The notes below the pieces were generated by a model, which saw only the letters and a list, made by a program, of their open reading frames with translations, searched no databases and was not told where the DNA came from. The translations under genes and the position numbers were made by a program. From positions 496,001 to 560,000 of the forward strand of contig NZ_JAWRCU010000003.1 of NCBI RefSeq assembly GCF_033542235.1: 64,000 bases of DNA, read 5' to 3'. This stretch comes from JAWRCU01 sp033542235 (GTDB lineage Bacteria; Pseudomonadota; Alphaproteobacteria; Rhizobiales; Rhizobiaceae). Below, in pieces: positions 39,896 to 48,263 of the stretch (positions are counted from its first letter, which is position 1; every line of letters starts with the position of its first letter).

Positions 39896-40567
39896 TCACT
39901 GCACGCTGGAAACGAAATCGTCGCCATCCCCCGCCAGCGCCATTTCAGTTATCGCAATCAATGTCTCGGCGCGCGACTTCAGATCGGGTGCCTCGAGCAG
40001 GGCCTGTTTCTCGGCGGGGCCGTAGGGCGCCATCATCGAAAGCGCATTGACCAGTGTCGCATTGTCGGCGCGCGAAACACTTTCCCAATCGGCTTCGAGA
40101 TCATTGGCTTCAAGGTATTGCCGGAATGCTCTCAGAAGCGCTGTGCGGTCGACATCGCCGCCTCCCTGATCTTCGTTGAGGTCGGCCGCGAAGGGCATGA
40201 TCCGGCACTGCCGGAAGGGTGTACGCACCGTAAGCTCGTCCGCGATACGAAACCGGCATACGCCGGTGAGCGAGATCAGATAGCGCCCGTCGGATGTTTC
40301 GGCGAAGGAAGTGAGCCTACCGACGCAGCCGACTTCTGAAAGGGCAGGCTCACCGTCCTCGCGCAAGCTGCCGTCGAGTGCCGGCTGCACCATGCCGATC
40401 AGGCGGTCTCCGCCGATCGCCTCGTCGACCATCTGCAGATAACGCGGCTCGAATATGTTGAGCGGCAGGCGCCCGCCGGGCAGGAGCAGCGCCCCCGCCA
40501 GCGGAAACACCGGAACGATCAGCGGGACGTCCGCTGCCACGCGGTATTTCACATTTCCTGCCTGCAA
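39896..40567 (-). CDS. LON N-terminal (substrate-binding) domain protein
   Basis: The 223-aa protein consists of the LON protease N-terminal domain only: VPVFPLAGALLLPGGRLPLNIFEPRYL, VGCVGRLTSFAETSDGRYLI, and a helical C-terminal half. It lacks the AAA+ and protease domains, so it is probably a stand-alone binding or adaptor protein. Such proteins are common near thioredoxin-TPR genes in Alphaproteobacteria, as here. The start is set by a hydrophilic N-terminus, MQAGNVKYR. Confidence 0.9.
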   Translation of the reverse strand: MQAGNVKYRVAADVPLIVPVFPLAGALLLPGGRLPLNIFEPRYLQMVDEAIGGDRLIGMVQPALDGSLREDGEPALSEVGCVGRLTSFAETSDGRYLISLTGVCRFRIADELTVRTPFRQCRIMPFAADLNEDQGGGDVDRTALLRAFRQYLEANDLEADWESVSRADNATLVNALSMMAPYGPAEKQALLEAPDLKSRAETLIAITEMALAGDGDDFVSSVQ

Positions 40568-40646
40568 GTGTGCCTCCAGGCTCGGAACTCGAGGGGCGCC
40601 CAGTTTGCGGTAAATCCGGCCGCGCTACAAGGCCGCCATCACCTCG

Positions 40647-41648
40647 TCATGAAAACAGGATCGACGACAGCTTGCGCCGGCTTGCAAGCGTCGCCTCGTC
40701 GGTCATGCCCCAGGCATCGAAAAACTTGAGCAGCTGCTGTCGCGCGGCGTCATCCCGCCAGTTCCGATCGGCCTTGATGATCGCCAGCAGATGGTCCGCC
40801 GCCTCGGTGCGATTTCCCTGGGCATTGCGGATGGCGGCAAGGTCGAACCGCGCCTGATGGTCCTTCGGGTCGCGCGCCAGGCGCGCCTCGAGCTCGGCTG
40901 GATTGCCGAGCGCGGCCGCCTCTTCCGCAAGCTTCATCTTGGCGCGCACGGCAGCGACGGCCGGCGCGTCCTGCTTGTCCTCGGGCACCCGGTCGAGCAC
41001 AGCGCCAGCCGTCTCCTCATCGCCCGTTTCGAACAGCAGGTCGGCAAGCCCTGCTGCCGCGTCCGCATTGTCGGGTGCCTGCTCCAGGAGCGCCGAGTAG
41101 ATGTCCGCCGCCGTCTGGACGTCGCCCGCGGCGCGCGCCTCGGTTGCCGCAGCAAGCGCATCCGCGATTTCGGCACCGGCGCCCTTGCCGATCACGCGCT
41201 TCAGAAACTCCGTGATCTGGCTCTCGGGGATCGCGCCCATGAAGCCGTCGACCGGCTGCCCGTCCTTGAAGGCGATGACTGCCGGGATCGATTGTATGCC
41301 GAGCTGGCCCGCGATCGAAGGATGCTCGTCGATGTTCATCTTGACGAGCTTGACCTTGCCGCCGGCCGCACGGACCGCCTTTTCGAGCGCCGGTGTCAAC
41401 TGCTTGCAAGGCCCGCACCAGGGCGCCCAGAAATCGACCAGCACCGGCTGCTGCCGCGATTCGCGGATCACGTCAGCGGCGAAGGCGGCAGTCGTCGTAT
41501 CCTTGATCACGTCGCCGGGAGCCGATGCCAGCACCGTATCGCCGGCTGGTCCGTTCGGGGAGGCTGCGGCCGGCCGCGCATATTCGCCGCCGAATTGCAC
41601 CGTATAGCCGCCTCCGGCTGTGCCATATGGGTTCTGTCCGTTGCTCAT
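40647..41648 (-). CDS. ybbN: Thioredoxin-TPR co-chaperone, YbbN-like
   Basis: The 333-aa cytoplasmic protein has a thioredoxin domain with an intact WCGPC (77-81) after a 50-residue linker rich in Gly and Pro. TPR-like repeats follow (AADIYSALLEQAPDNADAAA, LADLLFETGDEETAGAVLD, LARDPKDHQARFDLAAIRNA). E. coli YbbN (CnoX) carries SxxC and holds clients under oxidative stress; the CxxC here suggests redox activity as well. It lies in a minus-strand group with the LON-domain and Trm112 genes, with short gaps. Confidence 0.93.
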   Translation of the reverse strand: MSNGQNPYGTAGGGYTVQFGGEYARPAAASPNGPAGDTVLASAPGDVIKDTTTAAFAADVIRESRQQPVLVDFWAPWCGPCKQLTPALEKAVRAAGGKVKLVKMNIDEHPSIAGQLGIQSIPAVIAFKDGQPVDGFMGAIPESQITEFLKRVIGKGAGAEIADALAAATEARAAGDVQTAADIYSALLEQAPDNADAAAGLADLLFETGDEETAGAVLDRVPEDKQDAPAVAAVRAKMKLAEEAAALGNPAELEARLARDPKDHQARFDLAAIRNAQGNRTEAADHLLAIIKADRNWRDDAARQQLLKFFDAWGMTDEATLASRRKLSSILFS

Positions 41649-41690
41649 TTCGGCCTCTGATCAGTTGGCTGCGATGCGGGGCTCGGCACT

Positions 41691-42224
41691 TTAATCTTTC
41701 GGCCCACCATGTGGCGTTCCGCCCGCAAGATTCAAGACGATCGGATCATGGCCCGTCGCCACGACGAATGCCAAGAGGTCGGCCGACGAAATCGTCGTTG
41801 TCGCGGTGTTGACGAGCGGATGCGCGTTGATGAGCGGCTCTGCCGCAAGCGATTGGTCGATGACGATCTTCACCCGGCCCGCCGCATCGTTGATCGCGCC
41901 GAACACGGTCACGGCTCCAGGCTGAACACCTAGCAATTCCATAAGCGCCTCAGGCTTGCCGAAGGAAACCCGGCTCGCCGCGCCGATCAACTGGTGCACG
42001 GATTTCAGGTCGACGCTCGCCTCCTCCTCGAGAGTCAGCAGGAAGTAATTGTCCTTCTTGTCCTTGAGAAACAAGTTCTTGGTGTGGGCCCCAGGGATCT
42101 CGCCGCGCAGAGCCTGCGAATCGGCAACGGTGAAGAGCGGCTCGTGCGTCCTCGTGGTCGTGCGGATGCCCAGCCCGTCCAGAAAGGCGAAGAGTTCTTC
42201 AGGCGATTTCGGCAATATCGTCAT
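41691..42224 (-). CDS. Prolyl-tRNA editing domain protein, ProXp-like
   Basis: The 177-aa protein is a stand-alone YbaK/ProRS INS-like editing domain that hydrolyses mischarged tRNA, probably Ala-tRNA-Pro (ProXp-ala). Characteristic segments are RTTTRTHEPLFTVADSQALR, GAHTKNLFLKDKKDNYFLLT and LLGVQPGAVTVFGAINDAAG, which contains the active-site GXXP-like loop. It has no anticodon-binding domain, so it acts in trans on the aminoacyl-tRNA pool. It sits upstream of ybbN on the same strand with a 42-bp gap. Confidence 0.92.
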   Translation of the reverse strand: MTILPKSPEELFAFLDGLGIRTTTRTHEPLFTVADSQALRGEIPGAHTKNLFLKDKKDNYFLLTLEEEASVDLKSVHQLIGAASRVSFGKPEALMELLGVQPGAVTVFGAINDAAGRVKIVIDQSLAAEPLINAHPLVNTATTTISSADLLAFVVATGHDPIVLNLAGGTPHGGPKD

Positions 42225-42453
42225 TCCCTTGCATGTCTGGCGTCAGCCGAGACACGCATCTAGCCTGTCGCTCATCCGGCGGCAATGTCGGGCCGCAAGA
42301 CCGCACTCCTGCCGCGCGCATCCGGCTTCAAAGTCCACACTCCGCTCATGCTGCCGCCGAAAAAGCTGCGACCGCTCGCTGCAGGGAATTCCCTGTTGCA
42401 ATCACCTCTGAGTTCGGCCATATAGGCGCGGCTTGCGGCCCGAGGCCGCGCGA

Positions 42454-42528
42454 GCGGGTGTAGCTCAGGGGTAGAGCACAACCTTGCCAAGGTTGGGGTC
42501 GAGGGTTCGAATCCCTTCGCCCGCTCCA
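42454..42528 (+). tRNA. tRNA-Gly (GCC anticodon)
   Basis: The sequence folds as a tRNA with acceptor stem GCGGGTG/CGCCCGC, D arm GCTC-AGGGGTA-GAGC, anticodon stem-loop CAACC-TTGCCAA-GGTTG (anticodon GCC at 42486-42488) and T arm GAGGG-TTCGAAT-CCCTT. CCA is encoded. It reads GGC and GGT glycine codons. The DNA directly downstream looks like an insertion-sequence remnant. Confidence 0.97.
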
Positions 42529-42837
42529 GTTTCAAAGTGTCCGACCCGGAGACATGGGTAACAGAACGTACCTAAGACATGGGTGACAACCTCGTGCCGA
42601 ACGGGTTGTCGATGGGTCCGAATGAGCATCGCCTTCGTGTGGCCTCTCCCTTTTCGGTTGGTCAACACCAAAAGGCTGCTCTCGTTCCACAGTGAAGGGC
42701 CAACGCCCGGTTGCCTTCAGGCCCGTCAGGGTTCGTTCACGTCCCCGATGACGAAGCAACAACTCGCGCCCTCTCTAAAAACCGTGATGAACCGCCGCGC
42801 CGTGGTGTCGCTGTCCCTGGCGGCATTTGCGATGCCG
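42529..42837. mobile_element. Probable insertion-sequence remnant at the tRNA 3' end
   Basis: The 309-bp stretch has no convincing gene. Close to the tRNA it has GAGACATGGGTAACAG and AAGACATGGGTGACA, a doubled ACATGGGT motif of the kind found at the ends of IS481-like elements. Short frames on both strands look like decayed coding sequence but match no recognised protein. The LysR stop codon borders it. I infer an IS end left after deletion. Confidence 0.4.
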
Positions 42838-43719
42838 TCAGTCCCGCTCCCTGCAGAGCCGTTCGAATTCCAGTGCTGCGGCCGATAGACGCCGTTCCTT
42901 GTGACGAAGGATTGTGAACTGGCGCGGCGCGAGGGCGATATCGAGCATGGCGAGTTCGCCCGAGGCGACAAACGGCGATATCGCCAGCCGGGACAAGGCG
43001 GCAGCGCAGGAACTGCCACGGACGGCGCTCAAAACAGCTTCATTGGTTGGAAGTGTCAACGCCACTGGCAATGTCCTGCAATCGACGCCGATTGCGGCCA
43101 GGGCGGCCTCGAATTCGGCTCTGGTTCCGGAGCCGGGTTCCCGCATGACCCAATTCAATTCATGAAGGCGCGCCGGCGTGGTCCGCGATGCGATGTGCCC
43201 TGCACGGGCAGACATGACTACGGCGAGTTCGTCGGTATGTACTGGCAGCGAAGCCAATGCCGGTTCATCAATTGTGCCCTCGATGAAACCGAGTTCCGCC
43301 CGGCCTGAGATCACCGCCTGCACGACGCTTGCCGTATTGCCATCTCGGAATCCCACGGAGATACCGGGATGGAGTTCGCAAAAGCGCAGCAGCCTCGTTG
43401 GTAGCCAATAGTTGGCGATCGTCTGGCTTGCCTCGATGTCGAGACGACCCGTGCGCAACCCTCCAAGCTCGCTGAGCAACCCCTCGGCTTCCCTTACAGA
43501 AGCGAGCGTTCGGCGTGCCTCGGTCAGGAACAGCCGGCCTGCGCGCGTTAGTTCAATACGCCGGCCCACACGATCGAACAGGCGGACGCCGTATTGATTT
43601 TCCAGCGCCTTGATGGCGGCACTGGCTGCCGAAGGCGTAAGGCCGACCGCTGCTGCGCCGTTGGTCAAGTGTTCTCGCTCGGCTACCGCAATGAAGATCG
43701 AGAGCTGCTCGAGTGTCAT
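42838..43719 (-). CDS. LysR-type transcriptional regulator
   Basis: The 293-aa LysR protein has an N-terminal winged helix (LEQLSIFIAVAEREHLTNGA, then GLTPSAASAAIKALE) and a substrate-binding domain (RTGRLDIEASQTIANYWLPT, then ELGFIEGTID). It is divergent from a YeiH-type exporter over 95 bp, the classic arrangement for a LysR gene that controls its neighbour. In E. coli the LysR protein YeiE controls yeiH, and CysB-like proteins respond to sulfur compounds. A sulfur-related ligand is therefore a reasonable guess, not shown here. Confidence 0.92.
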   Translation of the reverse strand: MTLEQLSIFIAVAEREHLTNGAAAVGLTPSAASAAIKALENQYGVRLFDRVGRRIELTRAGRLFLTEARRTLASVREAEGLLSELGGLRTGRLDIEASQTIANYWLPTRLLRFCELHPGISVGFRDGNTASVVQAVISGRAELGFIEGTIDEPALASLPVHTDELAVVMSARAGHIASRTTPARLHELNWVMREPGSGTRAEFEAALAAIGVDCRTLPVALTLPTNEAVLSAVRGSSCAAALSRLAISPFVASGELAMLDIALAPRQFTILRHKERRLSAAALEFERLCRERD

Positions 43720-43814
43720 TCATTCGTCCTAATCGAACATAACGTGGCATATTATTCGATAGAATGAAATGATTGCAAATCCTATCCTCCCAGTATCGAA
43801 GACGGGAGAACGGG
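43720..43814. promoter_or_regulatory. Divergent promoter region with LysR-type dyads
   Basis: Between the LysR and YeiH starts lie ATTC-GATA-GAAT (43754-43765), a T-N11-A-type dyad, and TTCG-TCCTAA-TCGAA (43723-43737). Both are the kind of site bound by LysR tetramers. The promoter of each gene must lie here. The YeiH ATG has CGGGAGAACGGG upstream as ribosome binding site. Confidence 0.5.
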
Positions 43815-44825
43815 ATGCCAAACCGGGGTCGATCAAGAGAGATTTTTCCTGGGTTGGTGCTGTCGGCAGCCATCGGAATGATGGCGGCGGGCTTCGAATG
43901 GGCCGAGATCCGGCTGCTTGGTCACGCCTATCTGGACGGTCTCGTTGTCGCCATCCTGGTCGGCACTCTGCTTCATACGATCTTTGGGCTCAACGAACGG
44001 TTCGCGGCAGGCGTCAAGTTTTCGGCCAAGATCATACTCGAGGTCGCCATCGTACTGCTCGGCGGGACCATCAGCGCAACCACCATCGCCTCATCCGGTC
44101 TGCCTCTCATCGCCACCATTGTGGCGGTTGTAATCGTCACTCTCGTGCTCAGCTATGCGATCGGCCGTCTTCTCGGCCTGGATGACAGGCTCGCGACACT
44201 GGTCTCATGCGGGAACTCGATTTGCGGGAATTCTGCCATCATGGCGGCAGCGCCGGCCATCGAAGCGCGGTCGGAGGATGTTGCCGCCTCGATCGGCTTC
44301 ACGGCAGTGCTGGGTATCGTCGTGGTCGTGTTGCTGCCTTTCTGCTTCACCCTGCTCGGCCTCACCGAGTGGCAATACGGTGTGGTTGCCGGGCTCAGCG
44401 TCTATGCGGTGCCGCAGGTCCTGGCGGCGACCGTCACGGTCGGCCCCCTCAGCGCGCAGATTGGCACGATCGTGAAGCTGGTCAGGGTGCTGATGCTCGG
44501 CCCGGTGGTTCTTGCCGTCGGCCTTCGCCACGGACGGCAAGGCGATGCGCGCCTGCCGATCTCGCTTCTGGTGCCTTGGTTTATCGTCGGGTTCATCCTC
44601 TTGATGGCGGCCCGGTCATTCCTGATCTTGCCTGACGTCGCCGTCGAGCCGCTTCACATCGCGTCGTCCGAGCTGACGCTGGTCGCGATGGCGGCGCTCG
44701 GGCTGTCGGTCAATCTTCGTTCGGTCCTCGCGTCTGGCGGAAGAGTCCTCGCAGCAGGAACCTCGTCGATAGCTGTTCTCGTGACTCTTGCCATTCTGGC
44801 CGCGGTTTTTCTCCCGATCTCGTAG
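43815..44825 (+). CDS. yeiH: YeiH/YedL family (UPF0324) putative sulfate exporter
   Basis: The 336-aa protein has about ten membrane segments, starting at FPGLVLSAAIGMMAAGFEWA. It has the family marks VSCGNSICGNSAIMAAAPAI, EDVAASIGFTAVLG and GLSVYAVPQVLAATVTVG. The family is annotated as putative sulfate or sulfonate exporters on limited evidence. The ATG at 43815 is chosen; a TTG at 43773 reads through the promoter region. It is divergent from a LysR gene and is followed 206 bp later by a DsbA-like gene. Confidence 0.9.
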   Translation: MPNRGRSREIFPGLVLSAAIGMMAAGFEWAEIRLLGHAYLDGLVVAILVGTLLHTIFGLNERFAAGVKFSAKIILEVAIVLLGGTISATTIASSGLPLIATIVAVVIVTLVLSYAIGRLLGLDDRLATLVSCGNSICGNSAIMAAAPAIEARSEDVAASIGFTAVLGIVVVVLLPFCFTLLGLTEWQYGVVAGLSVYAVPQVLAATVTVGPLSAQIGTIVKLVRVLMLGPVVLAVGLRHGRQGDARLPISLLVPWFIVGFILLMAARSFLILPDVAVEPLHIASSELTLVAMAALGLSVNLRSVLASGGRVLAAGTSSIAVLVTLAILAAVFLPIS

Positions 44826-45031
44826 CGCGGGGGCGGTCAATGGCCCTTATTCGCGTGCCGGGGGAAATGGCCGATGTCTGGATCAGCGTGGAGGCGATGC
44901 CTCGAATTTTGTGTGGGTGGATAAAGCTTTCGATTTCGCCGTAACGGCTGCGCTCGACAGGTGGCTCTGTCGCCGATCGCCATCGCTGTCCACGAAGCAG
45001 TCAAAAACACCATCTCAAAGGAGAAAGACTC

Positions 45032-45652
45032 ATGATGGCACGAGTGCCTGGCCCCCGGAACATAGCAACCGCCCTTCTCTTTTCCCTCGCGGCGGTTTCC
45101 GTCGTTTCGGCGCAGGATCTCCTTTCCCCGGCTGGCCGTTCCGACCGACCACAAGGTGCCGAAGACGCTCCTGTCACGCTCATCGAATATTCATCACCGA
45201 CTTGCGGTCATTGCGTCGTCTATCACAATGACGTCGCTCCGAGGGTTCACACCGAGTATGTGAAAACCGGCAAGGTAAGGCTCATCTATAGGCCGTTTGT
45301 CCGCAACGCGATCGACGCGGCTATTTTTATGCTCGCCGAAAGCCGGACGGGCGATGAATACAATGTCGTTCTGGACGCCTACTACAGGCGATACAACGAT
45401 ATTGCCGGCGCTTCGAACGTCCGCGCTCTGCTGGAGGAGATCGCTGAGACTGTGGGCATCAACGGTGTAGAATTTGAGCGAGTCCTGAGCGACCGGAATG
45501 GGTTGGAACCGATTCAGCAACTGACGGGGCAAGCTGTGAACGAATTTGGCGTAAGAGGTACTCCGACCTTTTTCATCAATTCCAAGATGCATGTCGGCGG
45601 CCTGACCTTCGAGACGGTATCCGCCGCGATCGACACTGAATTAATGCAGTGA
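45032..45652 (+). CDS. DsbA-family thiol oxidoreductase, periplasmic
   Basis: The 206-aa protein has a signal peptide of about 27 residues (ending VVSAQD) and a thioredoxin/DsbA fold with active site CGHC at 58-61 (YSSPTCGHCVVYH). The cis-Pro loop is RGTPTFFIN. The helical insert is short, as in the alphaproteobacterial ScsC/DsbA-like group. It would form or repair disulfides in the periplasm. The ATG has AAAGGAG upstream. The base composition appears less GC-rich than neighbouring genes. No DsbB partner is nearby. Confidence 0.9.
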   Translation: MMARVPGPRNIATALLFSLAAVSVVSAQDLLSPAGRSDRPQGAEDAPVTLIEYSSPTCGHCVVYHNDVAPRVHTEYVKTGKVRLIYRPFVRNAIDAAIFMLAESRTGDEYNVVLDAYYRRYNDIAGASNVRALLEEIAETVGINGVEFERVLSDRNGLEPIQQLTGQAVNEFGVRGTPTFFINSKMHVGGLTFETVSAAIDTELMQ

Positions 45653-45781
45653 TGAGGTGTACTGGCTGCCGCCGGCGTGTACCGATGCGACAGCTCAGGT
45701 CACGTTTTCCACGGCATCAACACCTCCCGCCAAAAAGCGCAAACTACGGTCCGCTCTTCCAGGCTTATCCAAATTTCAAGT

Positions 45782-46711
45782 CTAGAACGTTCCCCGCTTC
45801 ACCATCCCCGGCAACGCATGGGCGAGCAACCGGGCGGCGGCTCCGGTATCGAAACCCGATCGCTCGCCGATCAACACCAGCCTGCAGCCTGATGCCTCCT
45901 TCCCGTGCGGGACGAAGGTCGCCCGACGGCCTGTCATTTGGAAGAGCAGCGTCCGCCCGGGCATTTCACGGAAGGTCATGATCCCCTTTGCGCGCAGAAG
46001 ACTGGGGGCGATCTGCTCTATGGCCTCTTGAAATTCGGGGAGTATGGCAGGCTCCGCGCTCTCCACTTCCAATGAGATGAACCGATCATCCTTGGTCTCT
46101 GGGCGCAACGCCGAGCGCGGCCGATCGCCCGCGCCGGTGCCGAGCAGCAGGTCCACGCGCAGCGGCGCATCGTCCGACAGCAGCACGGGTACCCGACCAA
46201 TTGCAGCCAGCCGCGCCATGAGCGGTGCGGTGTCCGTTGTGCCGGTCTTTGCCAGGAGGAGCAGATGCGCGGAGCCGACCTGCGCGCGCCAGATCGGGTC
46301 TTCCATCCGCGCGGGCGTCGCGGCGCAATCCTCGGCATCGACCACGGTCAGAACCGTGTCGAGCATCACCGAACCCCAGAGTGCCTGGTCCATGAGCGCA
46401 GCGACGATACCTTGCGGGTCGGCAATGCCGCTCGCCTCGATCACAACAAGATCGGGCGGGTCGGCGCGGCTGGTGATGAGCTTCAGCGTGCGCAGAAGGT
46501 CGCCCTGCAGGGAACAGCAGATGCATCCATTCGAGAGGCCGAGCACCGTCTCGCTGCGTTCGGCGATGAGCTCGGCGTCGATGTTGATCGCGCCGAAGTC
46601 GTTGACGACGGCGGCGATGCGCCGCCCCTCTGCAGACATCAGCAACCGGTTGATGAGCGTCGTCTTGCCGGCACCGAGGAACCCGGAGACTACGAGAACC
46701 GGCAGGCTCAT
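45782..46711 (-). CDS. CobW-family (G3E) GTP-binding metallochaperone
   Basis: The 309-aa GTPase has Walker A GFLGAGKTT (10-18), the metal-binding GCICC motif (62-66), IEASGIADPQG and the base-specificity motif reading AKTGTTDT rather than NKxD. A CobW C-terminal domain ends the protein. COG0523 proteins deliver zinc, cobalt or iron to client enzymes. The start overlaps the stop of the amidohydrolase gene by 4 nt, so the zinc-type amidohydrolase is its most likely client. No Zur box was recognised. Confidence 0.92.
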   Translation of the reverse strand: MSLPVLVVSGFLGAGKTTLINRLLMSAEGRRIAAVVNDFGAINIDAELIAERSETVLGLSNGCICCSLQGDLLRTLKLITSRADPPDLVVIEASGIADPQGIVAALMDQALWGSVMLDTVLTVVDAEDCAATPARMEDPIWRAQVGSAHLLLLAKTGTTDTAPLMARLAAIGRVPVLLSDDAPLRVDLLLGTGAGDRPRSALRPETKDDRFISLEVESAEPAILPEFQEAIEQIAPSLLRAKGIMTFREMPGRTLLFQMTGRRATFVPHGKEASGCRLVLIGERSGFDTGAAARLLAHALPGMVKRGTF

Positions 46712-48201
46712 TGATCGCCCCGACGGATGGGGCGCCCGGGCGCGGCGTCACGGCAGAGTGTGCCGCCCGAAATCACCGGTACCCCGTTGACGAGGACATG
46801 GACCATGCCCTCGGCCGGACGGTTCATCTCGGCAAAACTTGCCCGCTCGCCCACCCGGGCGGGATCGAACACTACGATGTCGGCATCCATGCCTTGCCCG
46901 ATCCGCCCCTTGAGGCGGAAGGCAGGGGCGCAGCCTTCCATGATCCGGGCGGGGATCAGCGTGCATTTGGCGATGGCTTCCAGCATCGGAACCGCATGCC
47001 TTTCGCGCACCCACTGGCGCAGGAAGCGGGTGAAGGTGCCCGAGGATCGCGGATGGGAAGTCTTGTCCGCTCCCAGCGGCCATTCGTCGCCGTCGTAGAG
47101 TGTCCCGTCCTGCTGGCTCCAAGGCATCGCGTCCGAGGCGATGGCCCCGCCGGGGAACATGACCGATATGTCGAGGAGGTCGCGATGGCTCCGGTTCGCC
47201 TCCGCATCGAGGAAATGCCACAGCACCATCGCCGAGGGATTGCGCGCGGCCTCGTCCGACAGGTCGGCGACGCCTGTGAGGCGGCGATGGCTCGCCACCA
47301 TCTCGATATCGCCGAAATCCGTGCCCGTGCGTTCGGCAAATGCGGGATCCCGGAAGAAGCCGGCGCTGACCACGGTCGATCCGGTGCCGTAGGGATAGGC
47401 TTCGGTCGTGACCTTCAGCCCCTGCGCCTGCGCCCGCGTAATCAGCGCCGCAGCGCGCTCGACGTCCTGAAGGCTGGTCGAATTGAGGTGGCATATGTGC
47501 ATGTGCGCCCCGGTCGCGCCGGCCAGCCCGATCAGCATCACATAGGCTTCGACCGAACTTTTCGGGTCGATGTTCGACATCTGCGCGATGTGGGTATAGG
47601 TCGGCGTCCTGGTTTCGGCGGCCAGATCGCAGACCAGGCTCATCTCCTTGGCCCCGGCGCCGGGTGCGTAGGCATAGGGAATCCCGATACCGAGCCCACC
47701 TTCGTCGATCCCCTGCCGGAGCCTTGCGACGATTCCTTCAACCTGCGCGGCGCTTGCCGTGTCGCGTGACCAGCGCAGATCGTCCGCGCCGCGGCCCATG
47801 GTGGTCAGCGCGGGTTCCCGCCCGTCGAGCTCAATGCCGATCATCTCCGCCTTGCGGGCAAAGATCCAGGCCGCCGCTGCGCCGTAGTTGAGCAGGCGCT
47901 TGCGCTCCGCCTGCGCCTCATACCATCCGGCCACAGGCAGTGCGCCCACCTCGAGCTCGAGCGCAGTCGTCACCCCGTCGAATGCCTGCATCCGGTCGGC
48001 GGGCAGCGACTGGCCATGCGCATGCAAGTCGATGAAACCGGGGGCGACGATCAGCCCGGCCGCGTCGATCTCCTCCCTCGCCCGGCCGACCGTATCGGCG
48101 ATGGCCGTGATGCGGCCGCGGTCCACCGCGACGTCGCGGATTGCGTCGAGCCCCGTTTCCGGATCAATCACCCGCCCGCCGCGGATCGCAAGATCGTGCA
48201 T
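46708..48201 (-). CDS. N-acyl-D-amino-acid deacylase-like amidohydrolase
   Basis: The 497-aa TIM-barrel amidohydrolase has DLHAHGQ with the first two metal ligands (His60, His62), THIAQMS, HICHLNS and ASDAMPW (catalytic Asp). It belongs with N-acyl-D-amino-acid or D-glutamate deacylases (COG3653). In D-aminoacylase a Cys bridges the metals after GVTT; here the segment reads GVTTALELEVG, so a Glu may take that role. Members release D-amino acids from acyl or peptide-derived substrates. It is coupled to the CobW gene and lies 62 bp after the C39-like peptidase gene. Confidence 0.87.
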   Translation of the reverse strand: MHDLAIRGGRVIDPETGLDAIRDVAVDRGRITAIADTVGRAREEIDAAGLIVAPGFIDLHAHGQSLPADRMQAFDGVTTALELEVGALPVAGWYEAQAERKRLLNYGAAAAWIFARKAEMIGIELDGREPALTTMGRGADDLRWSRDTASAAQVEGIVARLRQGIDEGGLGIGIPYAYAPGAGAKEMSLVCDLAAETRTPTYTHIAQMSNIDPKSSVEAYVMLIGLAGATGAHMHICHLNSTSLQDVERAAALITRAQAQGLKVTTEAYPYGTGSTVVSAGFFRDPAFAERTGTDFGDIEMVASHRRLTGVADLSDEAARNPSAMVLWHFLDAEANRSHRDLLDISVMFPGGAIASDAMPWSQQDGTLYDGDEWPLGADKTSHPRSSGTFTRFLRQWVRERHAVPMLEAIAKCTLIPARIMEGCAPAFRLKGRIGQGMDADIVVFDPARVGERASFAEMNRPAEGMVHVLVNGVPVISGGTLCRDAAPGRPIRRGDQ

Positions 48202-48263
48202 CGTCCGTCCTCAGGAATAGTGTGCGCGCTTCTTCATTGCCGCCGAAGGCGACAAGGCGGCAC

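Noticed and set aside
42583..42888. 101-codon plus-strand frame behind tRNA-Gly
   Set aside because: It runs from IS-like DNA into the 3' end of the LysR gene and shows no family resemblance, so it is treated as part of the remnant.
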